Numbered from the stretch's first letter, positions 35,334 to 46,663 are shown. The stretch is DNA of 64,000 bases from an uncultured Bacteroidota bacterium (GCA_902587325.1 CACIKV010000002.1:1-64000); one strand, 5' to 3'. Translations and numbers: made by a program. The notes: generated by a model not told the origin, from the sequence alone.

Positions 35334-36216
35334 ACCTGTTATGTTAAAAGAGGCGATTGATAGTCTTGAAATAAAAGGTAGTGGAGTTTATGTTGATTTA
35401 ACGTTTGGAGGAGGGGGCCATTCAAAAGAAATTTTACAAAGAATAAATGATGATGGTAGACTAATAGCATTTGATCAGGACGAAAGTGCTATAAAAAATA
35501 AAATTGATGACAGTAGGGTTGTTTTATTAAAGCAAAATTTCATTTATCTGGAGCAGAATTTAAAATATCTCAAAATATCTAAAGTTGATGGTATTCTTGC
35601 AGATCTAGGTGTAAGTTCTTTTCAGTTAGACTCAATCGATAGAGGATTTAGTTTTGAAAGAGATTCTAATCTTGATATGAGAATGAATCAAAAATCTAGC
35701 CCTGATGCAATCGAGATTTTAAACAACTATAGTGAGTCTGATCTTGCTAATATGTTTTTTAACTACTCTGATTTAACAAACTCTAGAAAAATTGCAAAAA
35801 TTATAGTAGAAAAAAGAAATAGAAAAAAAATAAAATCCTCTAATAATTTAAATGAAATACTTTCCATATTTATAAATCATGGATATGAAAATAAATTTTT
35901 AGCTAGAGTTTACCAGGCTATAAGAATTGAGGTTAATCAAGAGATAAAAAATTTAAAAAAACTACTAAATCAACTTCCATACTTATTGAATCAAAATGGA
36001 TTAGTTTCAATTATTACATATCATTCTGTTGAAGACAGGCTTGTAAAAAGATTTTTTAAAAATAATTGTTTCGGTAATGAACCAATTAAAGATGATTTTG
36101 GAAATAAAATTTTATCGATTAAACCAAAATCTAACTTTATTAAACCATCTGAATTAGAAATAAAATCTAATCCACGTGCAAGGAGTGCTAAGCTAAGAAC
36201 AGCTGTTAAAATATGA
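35323..36216 (+). CDS. rsmH: 16S rRNA (cytosine-1402-N4)-methyltransferase
   Basis: RsmH (MraW) methylates C1402 of 16S rRNA. I start at 35323 (MFHKPVMLKEAIDSL), giving 297 residues; the track's 35311 start adds MMMI from an ATG run inside mraZ. Motifs are the SAM-binding YVDLTFGGGGHSKEIL, AFDQDESAI, GILADLGVSSFQLD, RGFSFERDSNLDMRMN, the helical middle domain, and YHSVEDRLVKRFFK. It is the second gene of the dcw cluster and overlaps ftsL by 4 bp. Confidence 0.97.
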   Translation: MFHKPVMLKEAIDSLEIKGSGVYVDLTFGGGGHSKEILQRINDDGRLIAFDQDESAIKNKIDDSRVVLLKQNFIYLEQNLKYLKISKVDGILADLGVSSFQLDSIDRGFSFERDSNLDMRMNQKSSPDAIEILNNYSESDLANMFFNYSDLTNSRKIAKIIVEKRNRKKIKSSNNLNEILSIFINHGYENKFLARVYQAIRIEVNQEIKNLKKLLNQLPYLLNQNGLVSIITYHSVEDRLVKRFFKNNCFGNEPIKDDFGNKILSIKPKSNFIKPSELEIKSNPRARSAKLRTAVKI

Positions 36217-36530
36217 CAAATAAAATTATTGACATACTTGTGGGGAAATTTTTAATTGAAAAAATCAATATTGATAATATCCGATTAATATTTTTTATTT
36301 TTTTCCTTGCTTTTCTTCTCATATATTCTTCCCATAGTGTTGATAGTAAAGTGTATGAAATTAGTCAATTAAATACTGAAGTTTCTGTTGTTGAGTCCAA
36401 TTTTATTGAGACAAGAAAAAAACTCATGAATCTAAGAGTCGAGTCAGCAGTAAGAAAAAAACTAATTAGTAAACAAATAAAACCATCACTAAGCCCGCCC
36501 TTTAAAATTTTAATATCAAGTAATAAATGA
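36213..36530 (+). CDS. ftsL: FtsL-like cell division protein
   Basis: The 105-residue bitopic protein has a short cytoplasmic part, one membrane helix (IRLIFFIFFLAFLLIYSS, residues 28-45), and a periplasmic coiled-coil region with heptad-like leucines (ISQLNTEVSVVESNFIETRKKLMNLR). Size, topology and position between rsmH and ftsI identify FtsL of Bacteroidota, which couples the FtsQ-B complex to the FtsWI synthase. Sequence identity alone would not be enough. It overlaps both neighbours by 4 bp. Confidence 0.88.
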   Translation: MTNKIIDILVGKFLIEKINIDNIRLIFFIFFLAFLLIYSSHSVDSKVYEISQLNTEVSVVESNFIETRKKLMNLRVESAVRKKLISKQIKPSLSPPFKILISSNK

Positions 36531-38371
36531 ACAACAATCAATTTGTATTAAAACTCTATGGATTTGCAACAGTTTTTTTATTGTTTGGTTTATTTATCGG
36601 TTATAAACTCTTTTATATTCAGTTTGTAGATGGTGAAAAATATAGACAATTAGCTGAGGATAACACATTAAAATATTCAACTGTAAAACCCCAAAGAGGA
36701 AATATATATTCATTTGACGGTAGTTTGCTTGCTACATCTACAGTAATGTATGATGTTTATTTTGATTCTAAAACTGTAAAGAAAAATCTTTTTGACTCAC
36801 AAGTTTATAATCTTTCTAAAAAATTAGCAAAGTTAAAATCATCTAATCATGATATAGTTAGAAAATCATTAATAAGTGCAAGAAATAGTGGAAATAGATA
36901 TTTTTCTATAATCAAAAATATAGATAAGGTAAATGTTGATAGTATTAAAAGTTTTCCAATTTTTAAATATGGACCAATAAAAGGCGGACTAATAATAGAA
37001 AAGAAAATTAAAAGAGAATTTCCTTTAGGAAAAGTAGCTGAAAGAACCATAGGATATGAAAGAATTGATGAAAATGGTAATTACAGAGGAGTTGGTTTAG
37101 AGCATGCTTTCGGTAAATATCTCAGAGGTCAAGATGGTTATATGTTAAAAAGAAAAATTTCAAATGGGCAATGGAAAACTTTAGACAATGAATTAAAAAG
37201 GGAACCAATCAATGGATTTGATATAATAACTACTATAGATAGTGAAATTCAAGATATTGTTCATGACTATTTATTAGAACAAACAGAAAAATATGAAGCC
37301 AATCATTCATCTGCAATAGTAATGGAAGTTGAAACAGGTGATATTAAAGCAATATCAAATTTTGGATTAACTGAAAATGGTAAGTATTATGAAAAATTAA
37401 ATTACGCAATTGGTGAAGGTATTGAACCAGGTTCTACCTTTAAATTGATAGCTATTGCTGCAGCTTTAGAGGATCAAGTGATTGACACAATACAAAAAGT
37501 CGATACATCTGGTGGAATACTTGATTTTTATGGATATAAAGTTAGAGATAGCAGAAAAGGTGGCTACGGAAAAATTAATGTTATGGATGCCATTAGGCTA
37601 TCGTCTAATACAGGAGTTGTTAAAATTATTGACTCTGTTTATAATAAAAAATCAAAAAAATTTGTTGATCGTCTTTACAATTTTGGTATTGCTAAAACGG
37701 TAATAAGCTCAATTAAAGGTGAACCTAGCCCAATAATTCCTCATCCAAATGATGAAAGCTGGAATGGTTTATCATTGCCATGGATGACATATGGTTATGG
37801 CGTAAAAATGACTCCTATGCAGATTTTAACATTTTATAATTCCATAGCTAATGATGGTGAAGTTGTAAAGCCAAAATTCATTCACAGTACAAGAAAGTTT
37901 GGAACTAATGAAAATAAAGTATATCCAAAACAAATTTTGAATAAGTCTATTTTTTCAAATTATACGAACAAAGTATTAAAGAAGATGCTTTATGACGTAG
38001 TGCATCATCAAAATGGAACAGCAAAGAACATAAAATCGAAGCATTTAAAGTTATCCGGAAAAACAGGAACTACGCAGGTCGACTATATTACAGATACTAT
38101 AAATTATATATCAAGTTTTGTTGGATATTTTCCATCAGATAAACCAAAATATTCTTGCATCATAGTTTTAAATAAACCTAATAAATCAAAAGGTTTTTAT
38201 GGTAATAAAGTGGCTGCTCCAGTATTTAAAAGAATTGCTGAAAAAATTTTTTCAAAATATCCAAAAGTTGAAGAATATGATTTAAATGAATTAAATGAAA
38301 ATATAAGGTTTTCAAAAATTGAAATAAAAAATAGCTCTAGCTACAATAAAATAGTAAGTAATGGAACTTAA
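36527..38371 (+). CDS. ftsI: Septal peptidoglycan transpeptidase (class B PBP)
   Basis: FtsI cross-links septal peptidoglycan with FtsW as glycosyltransferase partner. The 614-residue protein has one N-terminal membrane helix, a pedestal domain (KPQRGNIYSFDGSLLATS), and a transpeptidase domain with the catalytic serine in GSTFK (near residue 303), the SSN of SSNTGVVK (near 361), and KTGTTQ (near 512). It ends about 100 residues after KTG with no recognisable PASTA domain, which some flavobacterial homologues carry. It overlaps ftsL by 4 bp and murE by 11 bp. Confidence 0.95.
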   Translation: MNNNQFVLKLYGFATVFLLFGLFIGYKLFYIQFVDGEKYRQLAEDNTLKYSTVKPQRGNIYSFDGSLLATSTVMYDVYFDSKTVKKNLFDSQVYNLSKKLAKLKSSNHDIVRKSLISARNSGNRYFSIIKNIDKVNVDSIKSFPIFKYGPIKGGLIIEKKIKREFPLGKVAERTIGYERIDENGNYRGVGLEHAFGKYLRGQDGYMLKRKISNGQWKTLDNELKREPINGFDIITTIDSEIQDIVHDYLLEQTEKYEANHSSAIVMEVETGDIKAISNFGLTENGKYYEKLNYAIGEGIEPGSTFKLIAIAAALEDQVIDTIQKVDTSGGILDFYGYKVRDSRKGGYGKINVMDAIRLSSNTGVVKIIDSVYNKKSKKFVDRLYNFGIAKTVISSIKGEPSPIIPHPNDESWNGLSLPWMTYGYGVKMTPMQILTFYNSIANDGEVVKPKFIHSTRKFGTNENKVYPKQILNKSIFSNYTNKVLKKMLYDVVHHQNGTAKNIKSKHLKLSGKTGTTQVDYITDTINYISSFVGYFPSDKPKYSCIIVLNKPNKSKGFYGNKVAAPVFKRIAEKIFSKYPKVEEYDLNELNENIRFSKIEIKNSSSYNKIVSNGT

Positions 38372-39815
38372 GGAGCTCTTAAGAAATATTGAAATAGTAA
38401 AATTCATCGGAATAAAAGATCGAATTGTTAATAACGTTACAAATAATTCAAGTTTAATAAAATCAAATGATTTGTTCATAGCAATTGATGGAAATACTAT
38501 TGATGGTCATTTGTTTATTAATGATGCAATTGATAATGGATCAAAAAATATTGTTTGTAAAAAAATTCCTGATAAAATTTATAATCATGTAACATACATT
38601 ATAGTTAGAAATACTAGAGAAGCTTACTCCAAAATTTGTTCAAATTATTTTAAAAATCCTAGTAAAAAATTGTCCTTAATTGGAATTACAGGTACAAATG
38701 GTAAAACAACTACCGCTACTCTTCTGTATAAACTTTTTCATCTACACGGATATAAGGTTGGATTATTGTCAACCAATAAAATTCTAATTGATGATAAAGA
38801 GTTTAAAACTGATTTAACAACACCAGACTCATATAAATTAAATTATTATTTGAATGAAATGGTTAATACAAAAGTTGAATATTGTTTCATGGAGGTTTCC
38901 TCACATTCAATTGACCAAGAAAGGATTTCAAATTTAGATTATAAATTGGGAGTTTTTACCAATATTTCTCACGACCATCTCAACTACCATAAAACTTTTA
39001 AGAATTATATATATACTAAAAAGAAATTTTTTGATTCTCTGTCTAAACACTCATATTCTTTAATAAATATTGATGATAAAAATAGTGGTGTAATGGTTCA
39101 AAATACTCAATCAAATATTAAAACATTTTCTTTAAAAAAACTTTCTGATTATAACTTAAAAATTATTGAAAATAACATTGAGGGTTTAATTGTTCAATTG
39201 AATGACAAATTAGTTCATACTCAAATAACAGGGAAATTTAATGCATATAATTTAATTGCAGTATATGCCGTGTCTGATATATTAGGATTAGATCCAAGTA
39301 AATCAATTGAATTATTAAGTAAGATAAAGCCTGTTGAAGGTCGATTTCAAGTTATCTCAAAGAATGGAATTACTGGAATTATAGATTTTGCTCATACGCC
39401 TGATGCAATTGAGAAAGTTTTAGTTTCAGTTAAAGATTATGTAAAAAGTGATGGAATGATAATAACTGTTGTTGGATGTGGAGGAGGAAGAGATAAAGAA
39501 AAAAGGAATAAGATGGGTAATGTTTTATCAGAACTAAGTGATCTAACAATTTTCACATCTGATAACCCACGAAATGAAGATCCAAATCAAATTATTGAAG
39601 ACATGCTGATGGGCGTTGATAATAAAAAAATAAAAAAAGTAAAAACTATAACTGACAGAGAAGATGCTATAAAATATGCAGTATCTATCTCAAAGGTTAA
39701 TGATATTCTGTTAATTCTTGGTAAAGGGCATGAAAAATATCAAATTGTTGGTGATAAAAAAATTGAATTCAGTGATAGTGAAGTTCTTAAAAATTATTTA
39801 AAAATAGCTGTATAA
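38361..39815 (+). CDS. murE: UDP-MurNAc-tripeptide ligase (meso-DAP-adding)
   Basis: MurE adds the third residue of the peptidoglycan stem. The 484-residue protein has the Mur ligase three-domain layout: an N-terminal UDP domain ([16 protein letters not shown]), the ATP site [15 protein letters not shown] (near residue 112), and a C-terminal domain. The substrate motif DNPR ([10 protein letters not shown] near residue 401) is the one found in meso-diaminopimelate-adding enzymes, so the stem should contain DAP, not lysine. Its stop overlaps mraY by one base. Confidence 0.97.
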   Translation: MELKELLRNIEIVKFIGIKDRIVNNVTNNSSLIKSNDLFIAIDGNTIDGHLFINDAIDNGSKNIVCKKIPDKIYNHVTYIIVRNTREAYSKICSNYFKNPSKKLSLIGITGTNGKTTTATLLYKLFHLHGYKVGLLSTNKILIDDKEFKTDLTTPDSYKLNYYLNEMVNTKVEYCFMEVSSHSIDQERISNLDYKLGVFTNISHDHLNYHKTFKNYIYTKKKFFDSLSKHSYSLINIDDKNSGVMVQNTQSNIKTFSLKKLSDYNLKIIENNIEGLIVQLNDKLVHTQITGKFNAYNLIAVYAVSDILGLDPSKSIELLSKIKPVEGRFQVISKNGITGIIDFAHTPDAIEKVLVSVKDYVKSDGMIITVVGCGGGRDKEKRNKMGNVLSELSDLTIFTSDNPRNEDPNQIIEDMLMGVDNKKIKKVKTITDREDAIKYAVSISKVNDILLILGKGHEKYQIVGDKKIEFSDSEVLKNYLKIAV

Positions 39816-41023
39816 TGTTATATTATTTGTTCGATTTTCTTGAAAAAAATTATCAGTTTACCGGTGCTAGTCTTTTTCAATATCTCTCATTTAGAGCAGG
39901 AATTACATTTATACTAGCTTTATTTATTTCAACAGTCTTTGGAAAACGAATAATCAATTATCTGTCTTTTAAGCAAATTGGCGAAAACATAAGAGAGCTA
40001 GATTTACCAGGTGAGGACCAAAAAAAAGGGACACCTACCATGGGGGGAATAATTATAATTCTCTCAACAATTATTCCAATTATATTATTCGCGGATTTTA
40101 AAAACATATACATATTAGTCTTATTAATCTCAACTTTATGGCTAGGAGTTATTGGTTTTATTGATGATTATATTAAAGTTTTTAAAAAAAATAAAAAAGG
40201 TTTAAAAGGTTCATTTAAAATTATTGGACAGGTTATTCTTGGTCTTTATATTGGTTTTACAGTATACTTTAATCCTGAAATAAAAACACAAAATATTTAT
40301 GAAAAGAACACAATAAATTCAGTTGATGAATATAGTTATAGCTCTAAATCAGGATCATTAAAAACTACAATTCCCTTTTTAAAGGATAATGAATTAGATT
40401 ATGAACAAATATTTGGAATTAAATCAACGAATTTTAATTGGATATTTTACATATTTATAATCATCCTGGTTATAGTATCTGTTTCTAATGGAGCTAATTT
40501 AACTGACGGCTTAGATGGATTAGCAGCAGGTTCATCATCAATAATAATTTTTACACTCGGAATCTTTGCGTGGATTTCAGGAAATATAATTTTCTCTAAT
40601 TATTTAAATATAATGTATTTGCCTGGAATTGGTGAAATAGTAGTTTTTGTTGCTGCAATACTTGGAAGTTTAATTGGATTTTTATGGTACAATACATACC
40701 CAGCTCAGATTTTTATGGGTGATACAGGAAGTTTAACTTTAGGTGGTCTGATCGCTATAATTGCAATTTTAGTTAGAAAGGAATTACTACTACCAATCCT
40801 ATGTGGAGTCTTTTTATTAGAAACTATATCTGTAATTGTTCAAGTAAGTTATTTTAAATATTCTAAAAGGAAATATGGTATAGGAAAGAGGATTTTTCTC
40901 ATGACACCTATTCACCATCATTTTCAAAAGAAAGGATATACTGAAAGTAAAATTGTAACAAGATTTTGGATTGTTTGTATAATGCTGGCAATTTTATCAT
41001 TGATAACATTAAAAATAAGATGA
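39815..41023 (+). CDS. mraY: Phospho-N-acetylmuramoyl-pentapeptide transferase
   Basis: MraY transfers phospho-MurNAc-pentapeptide to undecaprenyl phosphate to make lipid I at the inner membrane. The 402-residue protein has about ten helices. Signature loops are [13 protein letters not shown], the aspartates in [46 protein letters not shown], and the HHH motif in [14 protein letters not shown]. The extra hydrophilic stretch near residues 155-200 is typical of the Bacteroidota form. It overlaps murD by 4 bp (ATGA). Confidence 0.97.
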   Translation: MLYYLFDFLEKNYQFTGASLFQYLSFRAGITFILALFISTVFGKRIINYLSFKQIGENIRELDLPGEDQKKGTPTMGGIIIILSTIIPIILFADFKNIYILVLLISTLWLGVIGFIDDYIKVFKKNKKGLKGSFKIIGQVILGLYIGFTVYFNPEIKTQNIYEKNTINSVDEYSYSSKSGSLKTTIPFLKDNELDYEQIFGIKSTNFNWIFYIFIIILVIVSVSNGANLTDGLDGLAAGSSSIIIFTLGIFAWISGNIIFSNYLNIMYLPGIGEIVVFVAAILGSLIGFLWYNTYPAQIFMGDTGSLTLGGLIAIIAILVRKELLLPILCGVFLLETISVIVQVSYFKYSKRKYGIGKRIFLMTPIHHHFQKKGYTESKIVTRFWIVCIMLAILSLITLKIR

Positions 41024-42372
41024 TAAAAAAAGAAATGACAACGATTTTGGGCTCTGGATTAAGTGGAATTGGCGCTATAAAACTTGCTATTAAAAAAAAT
41101 ATACCTATTTATTTATCAGATCATTCAATCATATCAAATGATACAAAAGAATTTTTATTAAAAAATAATATAAAATTTGAGGAAGATGGTCATAACTGGG
41201 ATATTATTTCAAATTCAAAAGAAATTGTAATTAGTCCAGGAATTTCAGCAAAAATGGTGATAAAACATATACCATCATTTAACAAAAAAAATATAGTATC
41301 AGAAATTGAATTTGCTAGTAGATTTACAAACTCATTTATAATTGGAATAACAGGCTCCAATGGAAAAACAACTACAAGTTTTTTGATTCATGATATTTTA
41401 AAAAAGGCTGGATTTAATGTTGGCATTGCAGGAAATATGGGCAGAAGTTTTTCTGAGTCAGTTGCCGATAATCTCTATGATTATTATGTTTTAGAGCTCA
41501 GTAGTTTTCAACTCGATGATATCGTAAATTTTAACCCTAATATTTCAGTTATACTAAATATATCGAAAGATCATCTTGATCGTTATGATTACTCACTTGC
41601 TAACTACATAAGTTCAAAATTTAGAATTGCAAAAAATCAAAACTCTGAAAATAAATTAATAATTAATGGAAAATGTAAAAATTCAATGAATTTTTTAAAA
41701 AGGTTTAAAATAAAATCTGAAATAATAATTATTAATCATAGAAATATTAAAAATGAAAAATCTAATATGATTTTTCAGAGTTATGATAAAATAAAATCAA
41801 AAATTAATAATAATAAACTTATTATGGATATAAATAATTTATCAATACAAGGAAATCACAATATTCAAAATTCAATGGCAGCAATTTGTGTTGCTCAACT
41901 TTTAAATATTTCAAATGAATCAATAAAAGAAAGCCTTACATCATTTAAAAATATTCAACATCGTTTGGAGCATTTTTTAACCATTCAAAAAGTTAAATAC
42001 ATTAATGATTCTAAGGCAACAAATGTTAATGCAGTCTATTACGCTTTGGAATCATTGAATGCTCCCATAATATGGATAATTGGTGGAATTGATAAAGGAA
42101 ATGATTATTCTGATTTAATTCCACTTGTAAAGAATAAAGTAAAAGCAATTATATGCTTGGGCAAAGATAACTCCAAGCCTATAGAGTTTTTTTCAAACTA
42201 TTGCGACTTAATTGTAAGTACAAATAACATGAAAGATGCAGTCAAAAGTGCATATGGGTTTGCTAAACAAGATGATACAGTTCTATTATCCCCTGCATGC
42301 GCAAGTTTTGATTTATTTAAAAATTTTGAGGATAGAGGAGACAAATTTAAAGAAGAAGTAAGAAAATTATGA
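41020..42372 (+). CDS. murD: UDP-N-acetylmuramoylalanine--D-glutamate ligase
   Basis: MurD adds D-glutamate to UDP-MurNAc-L-Ala. I start at 41020 ([23 protein letters not shown]), giving 450 residues and the ATGA overlap with mraY that neighbouring genes also show; the track's start 18 codons upstream lies inside mraY. Motifs are [16 protein letters not shown], the ATP site [29 protein letters not shown]-like [18 protein letters not shown], and [10 protein letters not shown]. It overlaps ftsW by 4 bp. Confidence 0.96.
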   Translation: MIKKEMTTILGSGLSGIGAIKLAIKKNIPIYLSDHSIISNDTKEFLLKNNIKFEEDGHNWDIISNSKEIVISPGISAKMVIKHIPSFNKKNIVSEIEFASRFTNSFIIGITGSNGKTTTSFLIHDILKKAGFNVGIAGNMGRSFSESVADNLYDYYVLELSSFQLDDIVNFNPNISVILNISKDHLDRYDYSLANYISSKFRIAKNQNSENKLIINGKCKNSMNFLKRFKIKSEIIIINHRNIKNEKSNMIFQSYDKIKSKINNNKLIMDINNLSIQGNHNIQNSMAAICVAQLLNISNESIKESLTSFKNIQHRLEHFLTIQKVKYINDSKATNVNAVYYALESLNAPIIWIIGGIDKGNDYSDLIPLVKNKVKAIICLGKDNSKPIEFFSNYCDLIVSTNNMKDAVKSAYGFAKQDDTVLLSPACASFDLFKNFEDRGDKFKEEVRKL

Positions 42373-43532
42373 GTTTAATTTCAAAATTAAAGGGAGACAA
42401 AGTTGTTTGGTTTGTAGTACTTGCCTTATCATTTTTTTCTTTTTTACCAATTTTTAGTGCTAGTTCAAATTTTGGCATAAACTTTATTTTTTCAAATTTA
42501 TTCAAACATGTAGCAATTATAATAATCGGTATTTTGATAATGTATACAACTCATTTAATTGATTACAAATACCTTAAGGGACTATCAAAGATTATCTTGC
42601 CATTAATTATAATTTTATTGATTTTTACTGCCTTTCAAGGAAATGAAATTGAAGGAGCAAATGCTAGCAGATGGATAAATATACCTTTAATTGGAATTTC
42701 ATTTCAACCATCAGCACTAGCATCAATTTTTTTACTAATATATATATCAAATTTTTTATCAAAGAATATCAATAAAAAATTAGATTTTAAATCATCATTT
42801 GTTCCATTGTGGTTACCTATTCTGCTAGTTGTAATGTTAATATTACCATCAAACTTTTCCACTGCATTAATGATATTTTTCATGGTTTTAACAATTTTAT
42901 TTCTTGGACAATATCCATTCAAATATATTTCTTCTATAATATTAGCTGGGATTTTTATCGCATCTTTATTTGTTTTACTTGCAAAAAACTATCCAGATTT
43001 AGTTCCTAATAGAATAGATACTTGGGCTAATAGAATAGAAAATTATATAAATCCAAATTTATCTGAATCTGGTTATCAAATTAATAGAGCAAAAGCAGCT
43101 ATAGCCAATGGTTCCTTATTTGGTGTTGGTGCAGGAAAAAGCTCTATGAAATATATTTTACCACAAAGTACTTCTGACTTTATATTTTCAATTGTTACTG
43201 AAGAGTATGGCTTTGTTGTGGCAATTTTAATATTATTTCTTTACCTAATTTTATTATTCAGGATAATTATTATTTCATATAAATCAACATCAATTTTTGG
43301 AAAATTAATTGCATTATCAGTAGGATTACCTGTTGTATTTCAGGCATTTATCAATATGGGTGTTGCTGTTCAACTAATACCTGTAACAGGTCAACCTCTT
43401 CCATTAATTAGCATGGGTGGAACATCAATATGGACTACCTTTTTAGCATTTGGAATTTTGTTGAGTGTAAGTTCAAAAAAAACAATTGGTGAGGCAGAAC
43501 ATAAATCAAATGATTTGAAAATTTATGGTTAG
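42369..43532 (+). CDS. ftsW: Septal peptidoglycan glycosyltransferase (SEDS family)
   Basis: FtsW polymerises glycan strands from lipid II at the septum and works with FtsI. The 387-residue SEDS protein has about ten membrane helices. Conserved parts are GANASRWINIPLIGISFQPSALASI, PSNFSTALMIF, YQINRAKAAIANGSLFGVGAGKS, LPQSTSDFIFSIVTEEYGF, and TGQPLPLISMGGTS. Its end overlaps murG by 8 bp. FtsW rather than RodA is assigned by the dcw position. Confidence 0.96.
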   Translation: MSLISKLKGDKVVWFVVLALSFFSFLPIFSASSNFGINFIFSNLFKHVAIIIIGILIMYTTHLIDYKYLKGLSKIILPLIIILLIFTAFQGNEIEGANASRWINIPLIGISFQPSALASIFLLIYISNFLSKNINKKLDFKSSFVPLWLPILLVVMLILPSNFSTALMIFFMVLTILFLGQYPFKYISSIILAGIFIASLFVLLAKNYPDLVPNRIDTWANRIENYINPNLSESGYQINRAKAAIANGSLFGVGAGKSSMKYILPQSTSDFIFSIVTEEYGFVVAILILFLYLILLFRIIIISYKSTSIFGKLIALSVGLPVVFQAFINMGVAVQLIPVTGQPLPLISMGGTSIWTTFLAFGILLSVSSKKTIGEAEHKSNDLKIYG

Positions 43533-44613
43533 AAGGTTTTTAATTTCGGGAGGAGGAACGGGTGGTCATATATATCCAGCATTAGCAATAGCAGATGAAC
43601 TTAAAGTTAGATTTTGTAATTGTAAAATATTGTTTACTGGTTCAAGTTCAAGAATGGAGATGAATAAAATTCCAAAGAATGGATATAAAATTAAAGGTTT
43701 GTGGATATCAGGTTTTAATAGGAAAAGTTTTTTTTCAAATTTTTTATTTCCATTGAAGCTTATTGTTAGTCTAGCACAGTCAGTTAAAATTTTATATAAA
43801 TTTAAACCAAATGCAGTAATCGGGACAGGTGGTTTTGCTAGTGGACCTACATTATTTATAGCTAGTCTATTAAAAATTCCAATTTTTATTCAAGAACAAA
43901 ATTCATATCCTGGAATAACAAATAAAATTTTGTCAAAATACGCTGATAAAATATTTGTCTCTTATGAAAATATGGAAAAGTTTTTTCCGAGAGAAAAAAT
44001 TTTAAATTATGGCAATCCCATAAGACATAGGTTTGGTAGACATGATGAATTGAAAAAAGAAAAATTTATTAAAAAAAATCAAATTAATTTAAGCAATAAT
44101 ACACTTTTATTTTTAGGTGGAAGTTTAGGTTCGAATGTAATAAATCAATTTGTTATAAATAATTCTGATTTCTTCGAAAAAAATAATTACAATGTTATTC
44201 TTCAATGTGGTGAAAGGTTTAAAAACATTATTAATGATAATAAATCTAGTAATATAAAAATATTACCATTCATAGATCAAATGCCAACAGTGTTATCATT
44301 TTCTGATTTAATTATTTCTAGATCAGGTGCGATTATAATTTCAGAATTATCTTTTATTGGTAAACCAGTTATTTTCATTCCATCTCCGAATGTTGCAGAG
44401 GATCACCAAACAAAAAATGCAAAGTATTTATACGATTTAGAAGCAGCGGAACTTATACACGAAAATGAAATCGATTATAAATTGAAAAATGTTATAAATA
44501 AAATATTACTGAGTCAAAAGTATAGACTCCAGCTAGCTAGAAATTTCAAATCATTATCAAATTTGAATTCCACAAAATTAATAGTCAAGGAAATCGAAAA
44601 GTACATTAAATGA
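43525..44613 (+). CDS. murG: UDP-GlcNAc:lipid I N-acetylglucosaminyltransferase
   Basis: MurG adds GlcNAc to lipid I on the inner leaflet to make lipid II. The 362-residue GT28 protein has FLISGGGTGGHIYPALAIADEL at the N-terminus, VIGTGGFASGPTLFIASLL, IFIQEQNSYPGITNK, FLGGSLGSNVIN, and the UDP-GlcNAc site SRSGAIIISELSFIGKPVIFIPSPNVAEDHQTKNA. It is a peripheral membrane enzyme. The gene overlaps ftsW by 8 bp and murC by 4 bp, so translation is probably coupled. Confidence 0.97.
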   Translation: MVRRFLISGGGTGGHIYPALAIADELKVRFCNCKILFTGSSSRMEMNKIPKNGYKIKGLWISGFNRKSFFSNFLFPLKLIVSLAQSVKILYKFKPNAVIGTGGFASGPTLFIASLLKIPIFIQEQNSYPGITNKILSKYADKIFVSYENMEKFFPREKILNYGNPIRHRFGRHDELKKEKFIKKNQINLSNNTLLFLGGSLGSNVINQFVINNSDFFEKNNYNVILQCGERFKNIINDNKSSNIKILPFIDQMPTVLSFSDLIISRSGAIIISELSFIGKPVIFIPSPNVAEDHQTKNAKYLYDLEAAELIHENEIDYKLKNVINKILLSQKYRLQLARNFKSLSNLNSTKLIVKEIEKYIK

Positions 44614-45959
44614 AATATCAAGATTATAAATATTATTTTTTTATAGGAATTGGCGGAATTGGTATGTCTTCGTTAGCTAAGTATTTAAAATTAAAGAATA
44701 AAAAAATCGCTGGATATGACAGAGAGAAAACAGAAATTTCAAAAAATTTAGAAAAAGCTGGTATTGACATTATATATAATTATGATTTTGATAATATTAA
44801 TCAAAACTATAAGAACTGCGAATTAACATTGGTGGTTTATACTCCTGCAATTTCAGATGATGATATAATATTCAAATTCTTTAGAAATTCAAATTTTGTT
44901 ATGATAAAGAGATCTGACTTGTTAGCATCAATCGTCAATGATAATTTTTCTATTGCAATTGCTGGAACTCATGGTAAAACTACAATAACGGCTATTTTGT
45001 CACATATAATGAGTTATTCAAAATTAAATTACACTGCTTTTATTGGAGGAGTTTCAAATTATAATAATTCAAACTTAATTTATAATGGTGATGAAATTTT
45101 TATTGTTGAGGCAGATGAGTTCGATAAAACTTTTTTAAAATTAGAGCCTGATATCATCTGTATCAATAATATAGATGGAGATCATTATGATATTTACAAA
45201 GATTATGATGATCTAAAGAATTCATTTGAACATTTCTCTAAAAAACTAAAAAATCAAGGAATCTTGATATCTAATGATCAGTTAGATTTTGAATCAATAA
45301 ATTATGGGTTTAATCCAAAATCAAATTTTATAATTAAAAATTTGAGATTTGAATTTGGATACTCAATTTTTGATGTATGCTCGGAAAATTTAAAATACAA
45401 TGAAATATATTTTAATATGATAGGTAAATATAATTGTGTAAATGCACTTGCTGCAATTGTAATAGCTTTAAAAATTAATATACCTATTGACTTAATAAGA
45501 AAAGGCCTTAATTCTTTCAAAGGAGTTAAAAGAAGACTTTCTTTTGAATTAAGGCGGCCAAAAATTTTGATTGATGATTATGCTCATCATCCAAAAGAAA
45601 TTGATTCTGTATATACTTGTTTAGAAGAGATTTACCCAACATTAAGGAAATTTGTGATTTTTCAACCCCATTTGTTCAGTAGAACCAGAGATTTTATTGA
45701 TGACTTTGCGAAAAGCTTAGAAAAATTTGACAGAATTGTTTTATTGGATATTTATCCTGCCAGAGAGAAGTCAATAAAAGGTATTACATCAAAATTATTA
45801 CTAGATAAAATAAAAAATGTTAATAAATCTTTAGCTAAGGAAAATGAATTGTACGAACTAATAATTAATGATAACTCAGAAATTATTATAACTATGGGAG
45901 CAGGCAGTATAGGTGAAATATGTCAGTCATTAAAAAATAAATTAGTGTATGAAAATTAA
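44610..45959 (+). CDS. murC: UDP-N-acetylmuramate--L-alanine ligase
   Basis: MurC adds the first residue, L-alanine, to UDP-MurNAc. The 449-residue Mur ligase has FIGIGGIGMSSLAKYL, VYTPAI, the ATP site IAIAGTHGKTTITAILSHI (near residue 116), VEADEFDKTFLKLEPDI, INNIDGDHYDIY, IDDYAHHPKEID, and FQPHLFSRT. The AGTHGKTT form of the P-loop separates MurC from MurD and MurE. It overlaps ftsQ by 11 bp. Confidence 0.97.
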   Translation: MKYQDYKYYFFIGIGGIGMSSLAKYLKLKNKKIAGYDREKTEISKNLEKAGIDIIYNYDFDNINQNYKNCELTLVVYTPAISDDDIIFKFFRNSNFVMIKRSDLLASIVNDNFSIAIAGTHGKTTITAILSHIMSYSKLNYTAFIGGVSNYNNSNLIYNGDEIFIVEADEFDKTFLKLEPDIICINNIDGDHYDIYKDYDDLKNSFEHFSKKLKNQGILISNDQLDFESINYGFNPKSNFIIKNLRFEFGYSIFDVCSENLKYNEIYFNMIGKYNCVNALAAIVIALKINIPIDLIRKGLNSFKGVKRRLSFELRRPKILIDDYAHHPKEIDSVYTCLEEIYPTLRKFVIFQPHLFSRTRDFIDDFAKSLEKFDRIVLLDIYPAREKSIKGITSKLLLDKIKNVNKSLAKENELYELIINDNSEIIITMGAGSIGEICQSLKNKLVYEN

Positions 45960-46662
45960 ATTTATCCACATAGTATTTATAATTTTTATTTCATTTAAAA
46001 TTTCTGCCGTAATCTTTACAAATTATATAAATGGATTAAATATTAGTTCTGTAAGCTCGTCTGACATTTCATCTAATTCTTATAATTTTATTTCAAAGGA
46101 CTCATTATATAATTATCTTAAATTATCAAAGCTAATATCCGATTCATTAGCTGTAAAATACATTGATTTAGGGGAAATTGAATCTAAAATTTTAGAAATA
46201 CCCTTCGTGGATGAAGTTTTGTCATTTATTGATATTGAATCAAATTTTAAATTAGAGATAATTGAGAAGAAACCAATTATGGATCTTAAAGATTACGATT
46301 TCATATTATCTAACAAAGGAGAAAAAATACCAAAGATTGATGATTTAAGTTTAAGTATAAAAAGCTGTTTTGGAAAAGTTGATTCCATTGCATTTGGCGA
46401 CTTAGCTGCGTTAGGAAATTACATTAGTGATGATAATTTTTTTATAAATCATATAAAATATATTTACAGTGACAGCACAAGTTTTTATTTTTCAGTAAAT
46501 GATTTTGATTATAATGTAAAACTTGGTGATTTAAATCGATTTGAAAATAAATTAAAAAAATATAAAGGCTTTTATGCAGCAAAAGTTAACACTGATTTTC
46601 TACATAAATATAATAAACTCAATTTAAATTTTAATAATCAAGTAATAGCTCAAAAGAAATAA
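45949..46662 (+). CDS. ftsQ: Cell division protein FtsQ
   Basis: FtsQ is a bitopic membrane protein that helps recruit and regulate the divisome. The 237-residue protein has one N-terminal helix (IHIVFIIFISFKISAVIF, residues 6-23) and a periplasmic part. LGEIESKILEIPFVDEVLSF followed by LEIIEKKPIMDL is the recognisable FtsQ region after the POTRA domain. The rest is divergent, and the identity leans on gene order between murC and ftsA. It is 1 bp from ftsA. Confidence 0.9.
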   Translation: MKIKFIHIVFIIFISFKISAVIFTNYINGLNISSVSSSDISSNSYNFISKDSLYNYLKLSKLISDSLAVKYIDLGEIESKILEIPFVDEVLSFIDIESNFKLEIIEKKPIMDLKDYDFILSNKGEKIPKIDDLSLSIKSCFGKVDSIAFGDLAALGNYISDDNFFINHIKYIYSDSTSFYFSVNDFDYNVKLGDLNRFENKLKKYKGFYAAKVNTDFLHKYNKLNLNFNNQVIAQKK

Positions 46663-46663
46663 C

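Noticed and set aside
36527-38371. Truncated ftsI because no PASTA domain is present
   Set aside because: The transpeptidase domain is complete and the stop overlaps murE in the usual way; PASTA is not required for function.
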